Positions 52,665-60,385 of a stretch of DNA of 64,000 nt are shown here, piece after piece. The notes under the pieces were generated by a model, which was not told the origin of the DNA, did not search any database, and was given only the letters and a program-made list of their open reading frames with translations. Where the stretch lies: the NCBI GenBank assembly GCA_963821755.1, contig CAWGEX010000003.1, positions 248,001-312,000 of the forward strand. Reading direction: 5' to 3'. Made by a program: the position numbers and the translations under genes. The first letter of the stretch is position 1; each line of letters starts with the position of its first letter. The DNA comes from Bog-473 sp963821755. GTDB lineage: Bacteria > Actinomycetota > Acidimicrobiia > Acidimicrobiales > RAAP-2.

Positions 52665-52698
52665 CCGAGGCAACGGGAGGGATCTTCGAGTGACCGAG
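52641..52698 (+). repeat. 29-bp tandem duplication at a stop/start junction
   Basis: Two adjacent copies (52641-52669 and 52670-52698) differ at one base. Each contains GGGAGG and GTGA. The first GTGA ends the lipoprotein and opens a 10-codon frame; the second GTGA ends that frame and starts the flavin reductase gene. Confidence 0.92.
52661..52693 (+). CDS. Predicted 10-residue minicistron between lipoprotein and flavin reductase
   Basis: GTG 52661 overlaps the lipoprotein stop; the frame reads VTEATGGIFE and stops at TGA 52691-52693, which overlaps the next GTG. It has a GGGAGG site 5' of it. Probably serves coupling rather than a peptide function; no direct evidence for translation. Confidence 0.4.
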   Translation: MTEATGGIFE

Positions 52699-53211
52699 TC
52701 CGAATCACACGACGAATTCGACCGGCACAGCCGGCGAGTGCTCTGGGCGATGCCCACGGGGCTGTATCTCATCGGGAGCCGCTGGGAGGACAAGGTCAAC
52801 CTCATGACGGCCAACCTGGTGGTCCAGGTCTGCCTCGAGCCCAAACTGGTGGCGGCGGCCATTGAGACGGACTCGGTCACCGCTGATCTGGTCACCCGTT
52901 CCGGCAGTTTCGCCCTGTCCCTCCTGGCTCGAGCCGACAAGGCGGTGGTGCGCCGCTTCGTCAAGCCCGTACGGGATGTCGAACGCGACGGCGACGGTCC
53001 GGTCGTCGCTCTGTCCGGCCACCCGGTACGCGAGGTGGGGCCGGCCGGACTCCCGGTGCTGAGCGCGGCCGTAGGTTACGTCCTGGCCACCGTGACCGAC
53101 CGACGATCCCTCGGCAGTCATGTGCTCTTCATCGGCCAGGTGAGCGAGGTCGGCGGTGAACCAGAGGAGGTCCTCCGGATGGAGGACACCCTCATGCACT
53201 ACGGCGGTTGA
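52690..53211 (+). CDS. Flavin reductase-like FMN-binding protein
   Basis: 173 residues of the split-barrel flavin reductase family. SRRVLWAMPTGLYLIGSRWE, NLMTANLVVQVCLEPKLVAA and GSFALSLLARADKAVVRRFV carry the FMN-binding pattern. Likely supplies reduced FMN or acts as an oxidoreductase; partner unknown. GTG 52690 has a GGGAGG site at about 10 nt and follows the duplicated junction. Confidence 0.88.
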   Translation: MTESESHDEFDRHSRRVLWAMPTGLYLIGSRWEDKVNLMTANLVVQVCLEPKLVAAAIETDSVTADLVTRSGSFALSLLARADKAVVRRFVKPVRDVERDGDGPVVALSGHPVREVGPAGLPVLSAAVGYVLATVTDRRSLGSHVLFIGQVSEVGGEPEEVLRMEDTLMHYGG

Positions 53212-53214
53212 GAG

Positions 53215-53445
53215 CTACGACGATTCCGGCGGGGTGTCCTTGGGGCGCAGGTCGATCCGAAGGGTGAGGATCCCATCGACCAGCTCGGCGTCGGCGTCAC
53301 CGATCATGGCGTAGTCGGCGAAGTCCTGTTGCGCTTGCTGGCGGAATCGTTGACGCTCGGCCCCTTCTATGGGGGGCATGCCCCGGGTGCGCACCGCCTC
53401 GGCACGCTGGCGGAATCGGGCCACCATTTCTTGAGGGTCGAACAC
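53215..53445 (-). CDS. Small hypothetical protein, 76 residues
   Basis: A helical, charged N-terminus (FDPQEMVARFRQRAEAVRTR) followed by a short beta segment (ADAELVDGILTLRIDLRPKD). No family recognised. Supported by good codon use and by TACGCT 7 nt before GTG 53445. Convergent with the flavin reductase gene, 3 bp apart. Confidence 0.65.
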   Translation of the reverse strand: MFDPQEMVARFRQRAEAVRTRGMPPIEGAERQRFRQQAQQDFADYAMIGDADAELVDGILTLRIDLRPKDTPPESS

Positions 53446-53752
53446 GTCGGCCAGCGTAGAGGCTGCCGCGGCCGGTCGGCCTGGAGGCCCTCGCGAGGGG
53501 AAGTGGCGCCGCGCTCAAGAAACCGATCGACGCATCGGGGATTGCCAACGGTCCGGACGGACCGTCGGGCCGTCGCGCCATCCGGGTCATCCGCGCACCG
53601 CACCTCACCGGCCCGAGGGGCCGCCGTCGCCCCAGTGACGGGCCAGCCCCGGCCCGGCCAGCCACTACACTGACTTGGCGGTCCGGAGCATGAGATTCGG
53701 GCCCCCCGGGGCGGGACGCAGTTGTACCGCTCAGCTTTGACAAGGAGTTCTT
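53446..53752. other. 307-bp intergenic region
   Basis: Divergent region. It holds TACGCT (53453-53458, minus strand) for the leftward gene and TACACT (53666-53671, plus) as the likely -10 for the rightward gene, whose leader of about 75 nt contains a GC-rich palindrome GCCCCCCGGGGC and AAGGAG before GTG 53753. No other coding signal. Confidence 0.5.
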
Positions 53753-53959
53753 GTGAAAAAGGGACGCCACCGGCGCTTTGAAGAGGCCCGTAGCTTGAAG
53801 CGATCAGCGACGGAGTCCACCGCGCGCTGCGCTGAATGCGGTGCCGAACCCGATGATGTCCACGCCACCTGGTGCCTGGCCGAAGAGGACAAGTACGACC
53901 GAATTCTCGGCTCGACACCCGCGCCTTCCTACGCCGAGGAAGATCCGCTCAACGACTAA
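53753..53959 (+). CDS. Small cysteine-containing protein, 68 residues
   Basis: Basic N-terminus (KKGRHRRFEEARSLKRS), then CAECGAEPDD and a third cysteine in ATWCLAEEDKYD, and an acidic tail. It could form a small zinc-binding knuckle, but only three cysteines are present. AAGGAG is well placed for GTG 53753. Family not recognised. Confidence 0.65.
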   Translation: MKKGRHRRFEEARSLKRSATESTARCAECGAEPDDVHATWCLAEEDKYDRILGSTPAPSYAEEDPLND

Positions 53960-53977
53960 TTGGCTGTTGCGTAATTG

Positions 53978-54730
53978 CTAATTGCGAGCCGAACGGTTCT
54001 TGCGCACGGCCGGGTGGGGGAGTGCCACACGTTCGGCCCGCAGGTGGTCCCGTTGCCGCAGATAGGCCAGGAGCCGACCGAACACCGTGGGGCCAACCAT
54101 CTCTGTGAGTTCGGCCTCCATCTCCCGGTAGACGGGCTTGGTGCCCACGAACGCATCGGGTGATTCGGTGCACCACCAGTGGAATTCGGCGCCACCGACG
54201 CCCCAGTCCTTGCGGTCCCACTGCCGAATGGTGGAGGTGACGTAACCCTCATCGTCCACGTCGTCCTCCCGTCGGAGTGGCAGCTGCCAGCAGACTTCGG
54301 GCTTGTATTTGAGCGGGTTCACGCCGCGGTTGACCGCAGCCACGTGCAGGGCACAGCCGGCGCCAGTGGCAAAACCCGGGCGATTCAGAAAGATGCAGGC
54401 ATCGTCGACCAATTTCGTCGTGTGCTCACCGTCTTTGTTCCTTTGCGTCACCTTCTTCTTGGTGCCGTGGTACTGCCATTCTTTGGGAGTGAGCGTGAGG
54501 GCGATCTTCTCGACCCGGCGGGCATCCTTCTTATCGACGAAGTGCGCCCCGTAGCTGCAACAACCCTGCTCGAGCTCGGGCGCGGGACCGGTGTACACGC
54601 CTTGGCAACCCTGGCCGAAGATGCACTTCCAATTGCTGGTCAAGAACGTCACATCGAAGACCCACGTGCGTTCCTCGTCTTCATCGTCGAAGCTGACCCA
54701 TTCACGGGAATCAGCTGGAGGTCGCGCCAC
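53978..54730 (-). CDS. Cysteine-rich protein, possible metal-cluster binder
   Basis: 250 residues with clustered cysteines: NWKCIFGQGCQGVY, EQGCCSYGAHF, DACIFLNRPGFATGAGCALH and EVCWQLPL, plus WWCTESPDAF. The spacing recalls YkgJ/DUF3109-type zinc or Fe-S proteins, though I cannot assign it to them firmly. A tryptophan-rich start (REWVSFDDEDEERTWVFDV) and a helical end. GTG 54730 is 7 nt from TAACGT. No operon partner. Confidence 0.75.
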   Translation of the reverse strand: MARPPADSREWVSFDDEDEERTWVFDVTFLTSNWKCIFGQGCQGVYTGPAPELEQGCCSYGAHFVDKKDARRVEKIALTLTPKEWQYHGTKKKVTQRNKDGEHTTKLVDDACIFLNRPGFATGAGCALHVAAVNRGVNPLKYKPEVCWQLPLRREDDVDDEGYVTSTIRQWDRKDWGVGGAEFHWWCTESPDAFVGTKPVYREMEAELTEMVGPTVFGRLLAYLRQRDHLRAERVALPHPAVRKNRSARN

Positions 54731-55040
54731 GACAAGGACGTTACAAGGTCATGCGCTCGGCCTCGCGTTGAGCCGGGGAGCGGCCGGTTCGCTCCGGGCT
54801 GCCGGCGGCGGATCGCGGTCGCTCCTACCTTCCGCGCCTTCTGCGCCAACTCCGTCAGAATGCCATGTGGTCTCGGACGAGTAGCGCCAGGCAACGGACG
54901 ACAGCCGGGCTTTCAGAGACCGGCGCCGAGCCCTCTGACCTGCCGCTCACTGCCGCTCCGAAACCTCACCCGCCACCCCATCGGACGTCACCGCCCGTGA
55001 CGCGCCGCCACCCGGGCCCGAGCACCGTAGACTGGCTTCC
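54731..55040. other. 310-bp divergent intergenic region
   Basis: Holds two -10 boxes: TAACGT at 54738-54743 (minus strand, 7 nt before GTG 54730) and TAGACT at 55028-55033 (plus strand, 7 nt before ATG 55041). No gene or repeat is apparent between them. Confidence 0.5.
55028..55033 (+). promoter_or_regulatory. -10 box TAGACT for the nfuA-like gene
   Basis: Identical hexamer to that before divIVA, 7 nt upstream of ATG 55041; predicted leaderless. Confidence 0.55.
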
Positions 55041-55712
55041 ATGGCCACTACCGCCCAAGATGTGACTGCCGAGACGACCGAAGAGACCTCAGTGGTGTCA
55101 CTGACCCCCGAGGCCCACCGCATTGTGCGCGAGGCCCTCGACCAGGAGCCCGAGCCGGCGAGCCTGGCTCTCTGGCTCGAGGTGCGAGGGGTCCAAGAAG
55201 GGAACTTCGTCTACGACCTCTACTTCCAGGCCACCTCGGATGCGGCTGACGATGATGCGGTGCACCATGACGGCGACATCCCGGTCGTGGTCCCTGCCGG
55301 CAGCGTCGACCGCCTGCGCGGGGCGCGACTGGAATGGTCCGAGGACGGGAACGGCGGGCTGGTGCTGGTGAATCCCAACACGCCCACCGTCGAGGAGCGC
55401 TCACCGGGTGTCCCGCCGGAGATTCTGGCTGCCGGCATCACCGGCCCCCTCGCCCTGCGTGTCGTCGCCGTCCTCGAGCAGGCGGTCAATCCCTCCATTG
55501 CCAGTCACGGCGGCCGGGCCGACCTGATCGGCCTCGATGTGCCGCAGGGTTTCGCCTACCTTCGTCTCTCCGGCGGTTGCCAGGGCTGCGCCATGTCGCA
55601 GATGACGCTGCGGCAGGGCATTGAGACCACGTTGCTCGAAGAGGTCCCCGAGCTGACCAAGGTGATCGATGTCACCGATCACGGTGAAGGTGAGAACCCC
55701 TTCTACGCCTGA
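55041..55712 (+). CDS. NfuA-type Fe-S cluster carrier
   Basis: 223 residues in two domains: a degenerate A-type (IscA/HesB-like) domain (SLTPEAHRIVREALDQEP; VVVPAGSVDRLRGARLEWSE) that lacks its cysteines, and a NifU-like domain with the cluster-binding CxxC in LSGGCQGCAMSQMTLRQGI (Cys180 and Cys183). Such proteins receive and hand on [4Fe-4S] clusters. Not next to suf genes here. Confidence 0.9.
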   Translation: MATTAQDVTAETTEETSVVSLTPEAHRIVREALDQEPEPASLALWLEVRGVQEGNFVYDLYFQATSDAADDDAVHHDGDIPVVVPAGSVDRLRGARLEWSEDGNGGLVLVNPNTPTVEERSPGVPPEILAAGITGPLALRVVAVLEQAVNPSIASHGGRADLIGLDVPQGFAYLRLSGGCQGCAMSQMTLRQGIETTLLEEVPELTKVIDVTDHGEGENPFYA

Positions 55713-55948
55713 GTCGCACCGCGCCAGGCAAGAAGCGGAGGACTATCGCCGAGGGCTACCACCGGGTGTGCGCCAGCTACCACCTCGATGAGGAACGCCG
55801 ACATCCTGTGCCATCTGGCCGATTTGGTGGCCGAGGAGCAATCTCGGAGCGTTGACGCCTCGAGTCGGGCTCGCGCCAGGCACGACACCTCGAACGCCAC
55901 ACTCGATACAACGCCACGCTCGGACAATGAGCCACGGCAACGGTCCGG

Positions 55949-55954
55949 TAGCGT
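55949..55954 (+). promoter_or_regulatory. -10 box TAGCGT for aroC operon
   Basis: TAnnnT hexamer 6 nt before GTG 55961; predicted leaderless start of the aro string. The preceding 236 bp hold no evident gene. Confidence 0.5.
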
Positions 55955-55960
55955 GACCAC

Positions 55961-57169
55961 GTGCTGCGTTACCTGACTGCCGGTGAGTCGCACGGCCGCG
56001 CCCTGGTCGTCATTGTGGAAGGCCTGCCCGCCGGGCTGCCGGTCCGGGCCGACGACCTCACCGGGGAATTGGCCCGACGCCGGCTCGGCTACGGGCGGGG
56101 CCCCCGCATGCGCTTCGAAGCCGACGAGATCACCCTGGTGGGGGGGATCCGGCACGGCCGCACCCTCGGCTCGCCGGTGGCCATCGAGATCGCCAATTCC
56201 GAGTGGCCCAAGTGGACCGAAGAGATGTCGCCCGATCCCGGTGCACCGACCGCCGTCTTGACTCAGCCCCGCCCGGGCCACGCCGACCTGCCCGGTATGC
56301 AGAAGTACGGCTTCGACGACGCCCGCGACGTCCTGGAACGGGCCTCGGCCCGGGAGACGGCGGCCCGGGTCGCCGCCGGTACCCTGGCCAAGCTCCTGCT
56401 CGGGCATCTGGGCGTCACGGTGGTCAGTCACATCATCCGGCTGGGCGACGCCGCCACCGGCGCCGACAGCCCTCGGCCGGGACCGGGCGATCTGGCCCGG
56501 GTCGACGAGAGCTCGGTGCGCTGCTTCGAGCCGACCACCGAGGCGGCCATGGTCGAGGCGGTGAAGGCCGCCGCCAAGGACGGTGACTCTCTCGGTGGCG
56601 TGGCCGAGGTCCTGGCCTACGGCGTGCCGGTCGGTCTCGGCAGCCATGTGCACTGGGACCGCAAGCTCGATGCGCTGCTGGCCCAGGCGCTCATGAGCAT
56701 CCAGGCCGTCAAGGCCGTCGAGATCGGCGAAGGGTGGGAGAACGCCACCCGCCGGGGCTCCGACGCCCATGACGCCATCACGTTCGACGATCACGACGGC
56801 TATGTGCGCCCCACCTCCCGGGCCGGTGGCATCGAAGGGGGCATCTCGAACGGTGCCCTCCTCGTGGCCCGCGTGGCCATGAAGCCGCTGGCCACGCTCA
56901 ACCGGCCGGTGCTCGAAACGGTCGATGTGGTCACCAAGGAGTCGACGGTCAGCTTCCGCGAGCGCACCGACGTGACGGCGGTGCCGGCCATGGGTGTGGT
57001 GGCCGAGACCATGACGGCGCTGGTGCTGGCGTCCGAGGCCCTCCGCAAGTTCGGCGGGGACTCGCTGGCCGAAGTGGTGCGTAACCGCGACGGCTTCCTG
57101 GCTGCCCTGGGGACCACCCCGTCGTCGGCACCGGGCCCGGCCGAGGGTGCCGCGGCTGCCGGTCAGTGA
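55961..57169 (+). CDS. aroC: Chorismate synthase
   Basis: Last shikimate-pathway step, converting EPSP to chorismate with reduced FMN. 402 residues. Signatures: LTAGESHGRALVVIVEG, RRRLGYGRGPRMRFE, RPGHADLPGMQKYGFDDARD, RASARETAARVAAG and RAGGIEGGISNG. The C-terminal Ala/Pro-rich tail is extra. Chorismate feeds the menaquinone genes in the same window. GTGA overlap with aroK. Confidence 0.97.
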   Translation: MLRYLTAGESHGRALVVIVEGLPAGLPVRADDLTGELARRRLGYGRGPRMRFEADEITLVGGIRHGRTLGSPVAIEIANSEWPKWTEEMSPDPGAPTAVLTQPRPGHADLPGMQKYGFDDARDVLERASARETAARVAAGTLAKLLLGHLGVTVVSHIIRLGDAATGADSPRPGPGDLARVDESSVRCFEPTTEAAMVEAVKAAAKDGDSLGGVAEVLAYGVPVGLGSHVHWDRKLDALLAQALMSIQAVKAVEIGEGWENATRRGSDAHDAITFDDHDGYVRPTSRAGGIEGGISNGALLVARVAMKPLATLNRPVLETVDVVTKESTVSFRERTDVTAVPAMGVVAETMTALVLASEALRKFGGDSLAEVVRNRDGFLAALGTTPSSAPGPAEGAAAAGQ

Positions 57170-57675
57170 CCAAGCGGATCCTGCTGGTCGGCATGATGGG
57201 GGCGGGCAAGACCACCGTGGGACAACTCACCGCCCGGGAGCTCGGGTGGGACTACCTCGATTCCGACGCCGAAGTCGAGGCGGAGACCGGCGCCACCGTG
57301 CCCGAGCTCTTCGCCCGCGACGGCGAGACGGCCTTCCGGGAGGCCGAAGCCCGGGCCCTTCGGGCCGCGTGCGCCCGCGCCTCGAACGTCGTGGTCTCGG
57401 TGGCCGGTGGCGCCGTGCTGCGGCCGGACAACCGTGAGCTCATCGCGGCCAGCGGGACCGTCATCTGGTTGCGGGCCCAGGTGGACACCCTGGCCCGCCG
57501 GGTCGGGAGCGGTGCCGGTCGTCCACTCCTCGACGGCGATCCCCTGACCGCGCTGGCCGATCTCGAGGCGGTCCGGCGCCCCCTCTACGCCGAGGTGGCC
57601 GATCTGACCATCGACGTCGATGGGCTCCCGCCCTCCGCCGTGGCGGCGCGGATTCTCGAAGCGGTGGCCCAGTGA
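57166..57675 (+). CDS. aroK: Shikimate kinase
   Basis: Phosphorylates shikimate with ATP. 169 residues. Walker A GMMGAGKTT (9-17), substrate-binding DSDAEVEAETG and the GGAVLR segment, and the lid arginine region VGSGAGRPLL. GTG 57166 overlaps the aroC stop and the 3' end overlaps aroB in the same way, so translation is coupled. Confidence 0.96.
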   Translation: MTKRILLVGMMGAGKTTVGQLTARELGWDYLDSDAEVEAETGATVPELFARDGETAFREAEARALRAACARASNVVVSVAGGAVLRPDNRELIAASGTVIWLRAQVDTLARRVGSGAGRPLLDGDPLTALADLEAVRRPLYAEVADLTIDVDGLPPSAVAARILEAVAQ

Positions 57676-58745
57676 CGCGGGAGATCACCGTCGACCTCGG
57701 CGCCCGCTCGTACCCGGTGCTCATCGGCTCCGGTGCTCGACACGAGTTGGCCCGCATCATGCCACCCTCGGCCAAGCGCGCCGTCGTGGTCACCCAGGAT
57801 GCGGTGGCCGGGGCCGGGTGGCTGGACGGTCTCGACCCCGGCCTGCCCTTTGAGGTCTGCATCATCGGCGATGGTGAGACCACCAAGAACCTGGCCACCG
57901 TGGAGGAGCTCGGTCGCCAGTTCGCCCGCACCGGCCTGTCCCGGGCGGACGTGGTGGTCGCTCTCGGCGGCGGCGTCGTCACCGATGTGGCCGGCTTCGC
58001 CGCCGCCTCGTATCAGCGCGGCACGGCCTACGTGAACGTGGCCACCTCGCTGCTGGCCCAGGTCGACGCCGCCATCGGGGGCAAGACCGGCGTGAATCTG
58101 CCCGAGGGCAAGAACCTGATGGGAGCCTTCTGGCAACCCGGCGCCGTGCTGTGCGACACCGAGACGCTGGGAACCTTGCCGCCCCGAGAGTGGGCCTGCG
58201 GAAAGGGGGAGATGGCCAAGTACGCCTTCCTGGGCGAGCCCTTCCGGGGCGATCCGCGCCTGGGCGATCCCCCCCGACCCGATCAGGAATGGGACGAACA
58301 GGTGGCCCGCTGCGTGGCGATCAAGGCCGCCGTGGTCTCGGCCGACGAGCGAGAAGGCGATCAGCGTATGGTCCTCAACTACGGCCACACCCTGGCGCAT
58401 GCCCTGGAGGGCGCGGCCATGTCCGATCATCCGGACTGGGACCTGCGGCACGGCGAGGCCGTGGCCATCGGCCTCATGTTCGCCGCCTTGTTGGCTCAGC
58501 GCCTCGGGCGCATCGACGACGCGCGGGTCCAAGAGCACCGAAGGGTGATCGGAGCGTACGACCTCGCCTCGGACCTGCCGCCCGGAGCGGAAGCGTCCGA
58601 GCTGCTCACCTTCATGGGTCGGGACAAGAAAGCGCAACAGGATCTGACCTTCGTGCTCGATGGTCCAGACGGCGTCACCCCGGTCCGTGGTGTGGCCCGG
58701 GCCGACGTCGTGGCTACCCTGGCTGGCATGGGAGCCCGCCCGTGA
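57672..58745 (+). CDS. aroB: 3-Dehydroquinate synthase
   Basis: Zinc- and NAD-dependent enzyme making 3-dehydroquinate from DAHP. 357 residues. NAD-site GDGETTKNLATVEELG and ALGGGVVTDVAGFAAASYQR, VATSLLAQVDAAIGGKTGVN, and the zinc ligands in LNYGHTLAHALE and LRHGEAVAIG. Ends GARP with its TGA inside a GTGA overlap that is then tandemly duplicated before aroQ. Confidence 0.97.
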   Translation: MTREITVDLGARSYPVLIGSGARHELARIMPPSAKRAVVVTQDAVAGAGWLDGLDPGLPFEVCIIGDGETTKNLATVEELGRQFARTGLSRADVVVALGGGVVTDVAGFAAASYQRGTAYVNVATSLLAQVDAAIGGKTGVNLPEGKNLMGAFWQPGAVLCDTETLGTLPPREWACGKGEMAKYAFLGEPFRGDPRLGDPPRPDQEWDEQVARCVAIKAAVVSADEREGDQRMVLNYGHTLAHALEGAAMSDHPDWDLRHGEAVAIGLMFAALLAQRLGRIDDARVQEHRRVIGAYDLASDLPPGAEASELLTFMGRDKKAQQDLTFVLDGPDGVTPVRGVARADVVATLAGMGARP

Positions 58746-58781
58746 ACATCCGAGCCTGTCCGTGAGCATCGGAGCCTGGTC
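58741..58781 (+). repeat. 20-bp imperfect tandem duplication at the aroB-aroQ junction
   Basis: Copies at 58741-58760 and 58761-58780 match at 17 of 20 bases, followed by the start of a third (CATGAGCAT). Each holds a start codon overlapping a stop (GTGA, GTGA, ATGA). Confidence 0.9.
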
Positions 58782-58785
58782 ATGA
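58742..58785 (+). CDS. Two predicted 7-codon minicistrons between aroB and aroQ
   Basis: GTG 58742 opens VNIRACP, stopping at 58763-58765; GTG 58762 opens VSIGAWS, stopping at 58783-58785, whose TGA overlaps ATG 58782 of aroQ. The chain keeps 4-nt start/stop overlaps throughout. Likely a coupling relic; translation unproven. Confidence 0.4.
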
Positions 58786-59225
58786 GCATTGTCGTCCTCT
58801 TGTCGGGGCCGAATCTCAATCTGCTGGGCGAGCGTGAGCCGGCCATCTACGGCACAGCCACCTTGGCCGAGCACGTGGCCCGGGCCGAGGCCACGGCCGC
58901 CCGCCACGGCCTGACGCTGGAGCACCGGCAGTCGAATCACGAAGGCGAGCTGGTCGAGGCCGTGCACGCCGCCCGGGGCCGGGCTGCCGCGCTGGTCATC
59001 AATGCCGGCGCGCTCAGCCACACGTCGTGGTCCCTCCACGATGCGGTGGCGGTCTTCGACGGACCGACCGTCGAGCTGCACCTCTCGAATCCGGCCGCCC
59101 GTGAGCCCTTCCGCCACACCTCGGTGCTGGCTCCCGCGGCGGCCGGCATGATCGCCGGCTTCGGGGGCCTGGGCTACGAATTGGCCATCGACGCCGTCGC
59201 TCAGCTGTTGAAAGGAACCCCATGA
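58782..59225 (+). CDS. aroQ: Type II 3-dehydroquinate dehydratase
   Basis: Dodecameric dehydratase producing 3-dehydroshikimate. 147 residues. LLSGPNLNLLGEREPAIYGT includes the catalytic tyrosine (Tyr23); RQSNHEGELVE and VINAGALSHTSWSLHDAV line the site; ELHLSNPAAREPFRHTS carries the catalytic histidine. ATG 58782 follows the duplicated junction. ATGA overlap with the peptidase gene. Confidence 0.97.
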   Translation: MSIVVLLSGPNLNLLGEREPAIYGTATLAEHVARAEATAARHGLTLEHRQSNHEGELVEAVHAARGRAAALVINAGALSHTSWSLHDAVAVFDGPTVELHLSNPAAREPFRHTSVLAPAAAGMIAGFGGLGYELAIDAVAQLLKGTP

Positions 59226-60385
59226 CGCCCCCACACCCAACGTCGACGCCGACGTCGACCCCAAGGTCGCCTGCGCCCGCTCGAGGGTCACTGGCCCCGA
59301 TATCCGTGGCCGGTCGCCTCGACGCGCTGCGAGGCCGGTTCGAGGGTTTCGACGCCCTGCTGGTGACGACCTTGCCCAACGTGCGCTACCTCACGGGTTT
59401 CGCGGGGTCGGCCGCCTTGCTCGTCGTCACCCCCGGTGGCGCCCTCCTCACCACCGATGGCCGGTACCGCACCCAGTCGGCCGAGCAGGTGGCTGCCGCC
59501 GGCGCCGAGGTCGAGATCACCATCGGCGGACAGGCCGACCAGCGCAAGGCCGTCACCGATTTTCTCTCCGCCTCGTCGCAGGTCGGCCTGGAGGCCGACA
59601 ACGTGTCGTGGTCGGCGCAGCGCGTCTGGGCCGGCCTGCTCGATGCGGCCGAGCTGGTGCCCACGTCCAACGCCGTCGAGGCCCTGCGCGAGGTGAAGGA
59701 CGAGGCCGAGATCGCCCGCATGGAGCGCGCCGCCGCCATCGCCGATGCCGCCCTCTACGAGGTGCTGCCCATGATGTCGGAAGGGGTGACGGAGGAGGAG
59801 TTCGGCCTGGCGCTCGATACGGCCATGCGCCGTGGGGGGGCCGAGAGCGTGGCCTTCGAGACCATCGTGGCGGCCGGGGAGAACTCGGCCAAGCCGCACC
59901 ACCACCCCGGTTCTCGGGTCATACGCCGGGGCGATCCGGTGGTGGTCGACTTCGGTGCCACGTTCGAGGGCTACCGCTCGGACATGACCCGTACCTTCTG
60001 CGTGGACGCCGAGCCGCAGGGGGACATGGCCCGGGTCTTCTCTGTGGTGGGAGCCTCCCAAGCGGCCGGGGCGGCGGCTGTCAAGCCCGGCATCGCCACC
60101 AAAGAGGTGGACGACGTGTGCCGGGCCATCATCGCCGACGCCGGCTGGGCCGACCGGTTCGAGCACGGGACCGGCCACGGCGTGGGGTTGGACATCCACG
60201 AGGCGCCGACGGTCAGCCAGCTCGGCACTGCTATCCTCGCTCCCGGTTTCGTCGTCACCGTCGAGCCCGGTGTCTACCTCCCCGGCCTGGGTGGCGTCCG
60301 CGTGGAGGACACCCTGGTGGTGACCGAAGGCGGGAGCCGACCCCTCACCCGATTCACGAAGGATATTCATGGCAGTCTCGACTAA
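59222..60385 (+). CDS. pepP: Xaa-Pro aminopeptidase (M24B family)
   Basis: Two-metal peptidase removing residues before proline. 387 residues. The metal ligands are spread over VVVDFGATFEGYRSDMTRTF (two Asp), EHGTGHGVGLDIHE (His), TVEPGVYLPGLGG (Glu) and GVRVEDTLVV (Glu). The N-terminal 25 residues are a Thr/Pro/Ser tail with a partly repeated 12-bp unit. Commonly sits just before efp. The 3' end overlaps efp by 17 bp. Whether pepP or pepQ is arguable. Confidence 0.92.
   Translation: MTPPHPTSTPTSTPRSPAPARGSLAPISVAGRLDALRGRFEGFDALLVTTLPNVRYLTGFAGSAALLVVTPGGALLTTDGRYRTQSAEQVAAAGAEVEITIGGQADQRKAVTDFLSASSQVGLEADNVSWSAQRVWAGLLDAAELVPTSNAVEALREVKDEAEIARMERAAAIADAALYEVLPMMSEGVTEEEFGLALDTAMRRGGAESVAFETIVAAGENSAKPHHHPGSRVIRRGDPVVVDFGATFEGYRSDMTRTFCVDAEPQGDMARVFSVVGASQAAGAAAVKPGIATKEVDDVCRAIIADAGWADRFEHGTGHGVGLDIHEAPTVSQLGTAILAPGFVVTVEPGVYLPGLGGVRVEDTLVVTEGGSRPLTRFTKDIHGSLD

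Noticed and set aside
57585..59291. Long antisense open frame of 568 codons opposite aroK-aroB-aroQ
   Set aside because: The plus strand carries three unmistakable shikimate genes; the antisense product has only Gly/His/Arg-rich filler.
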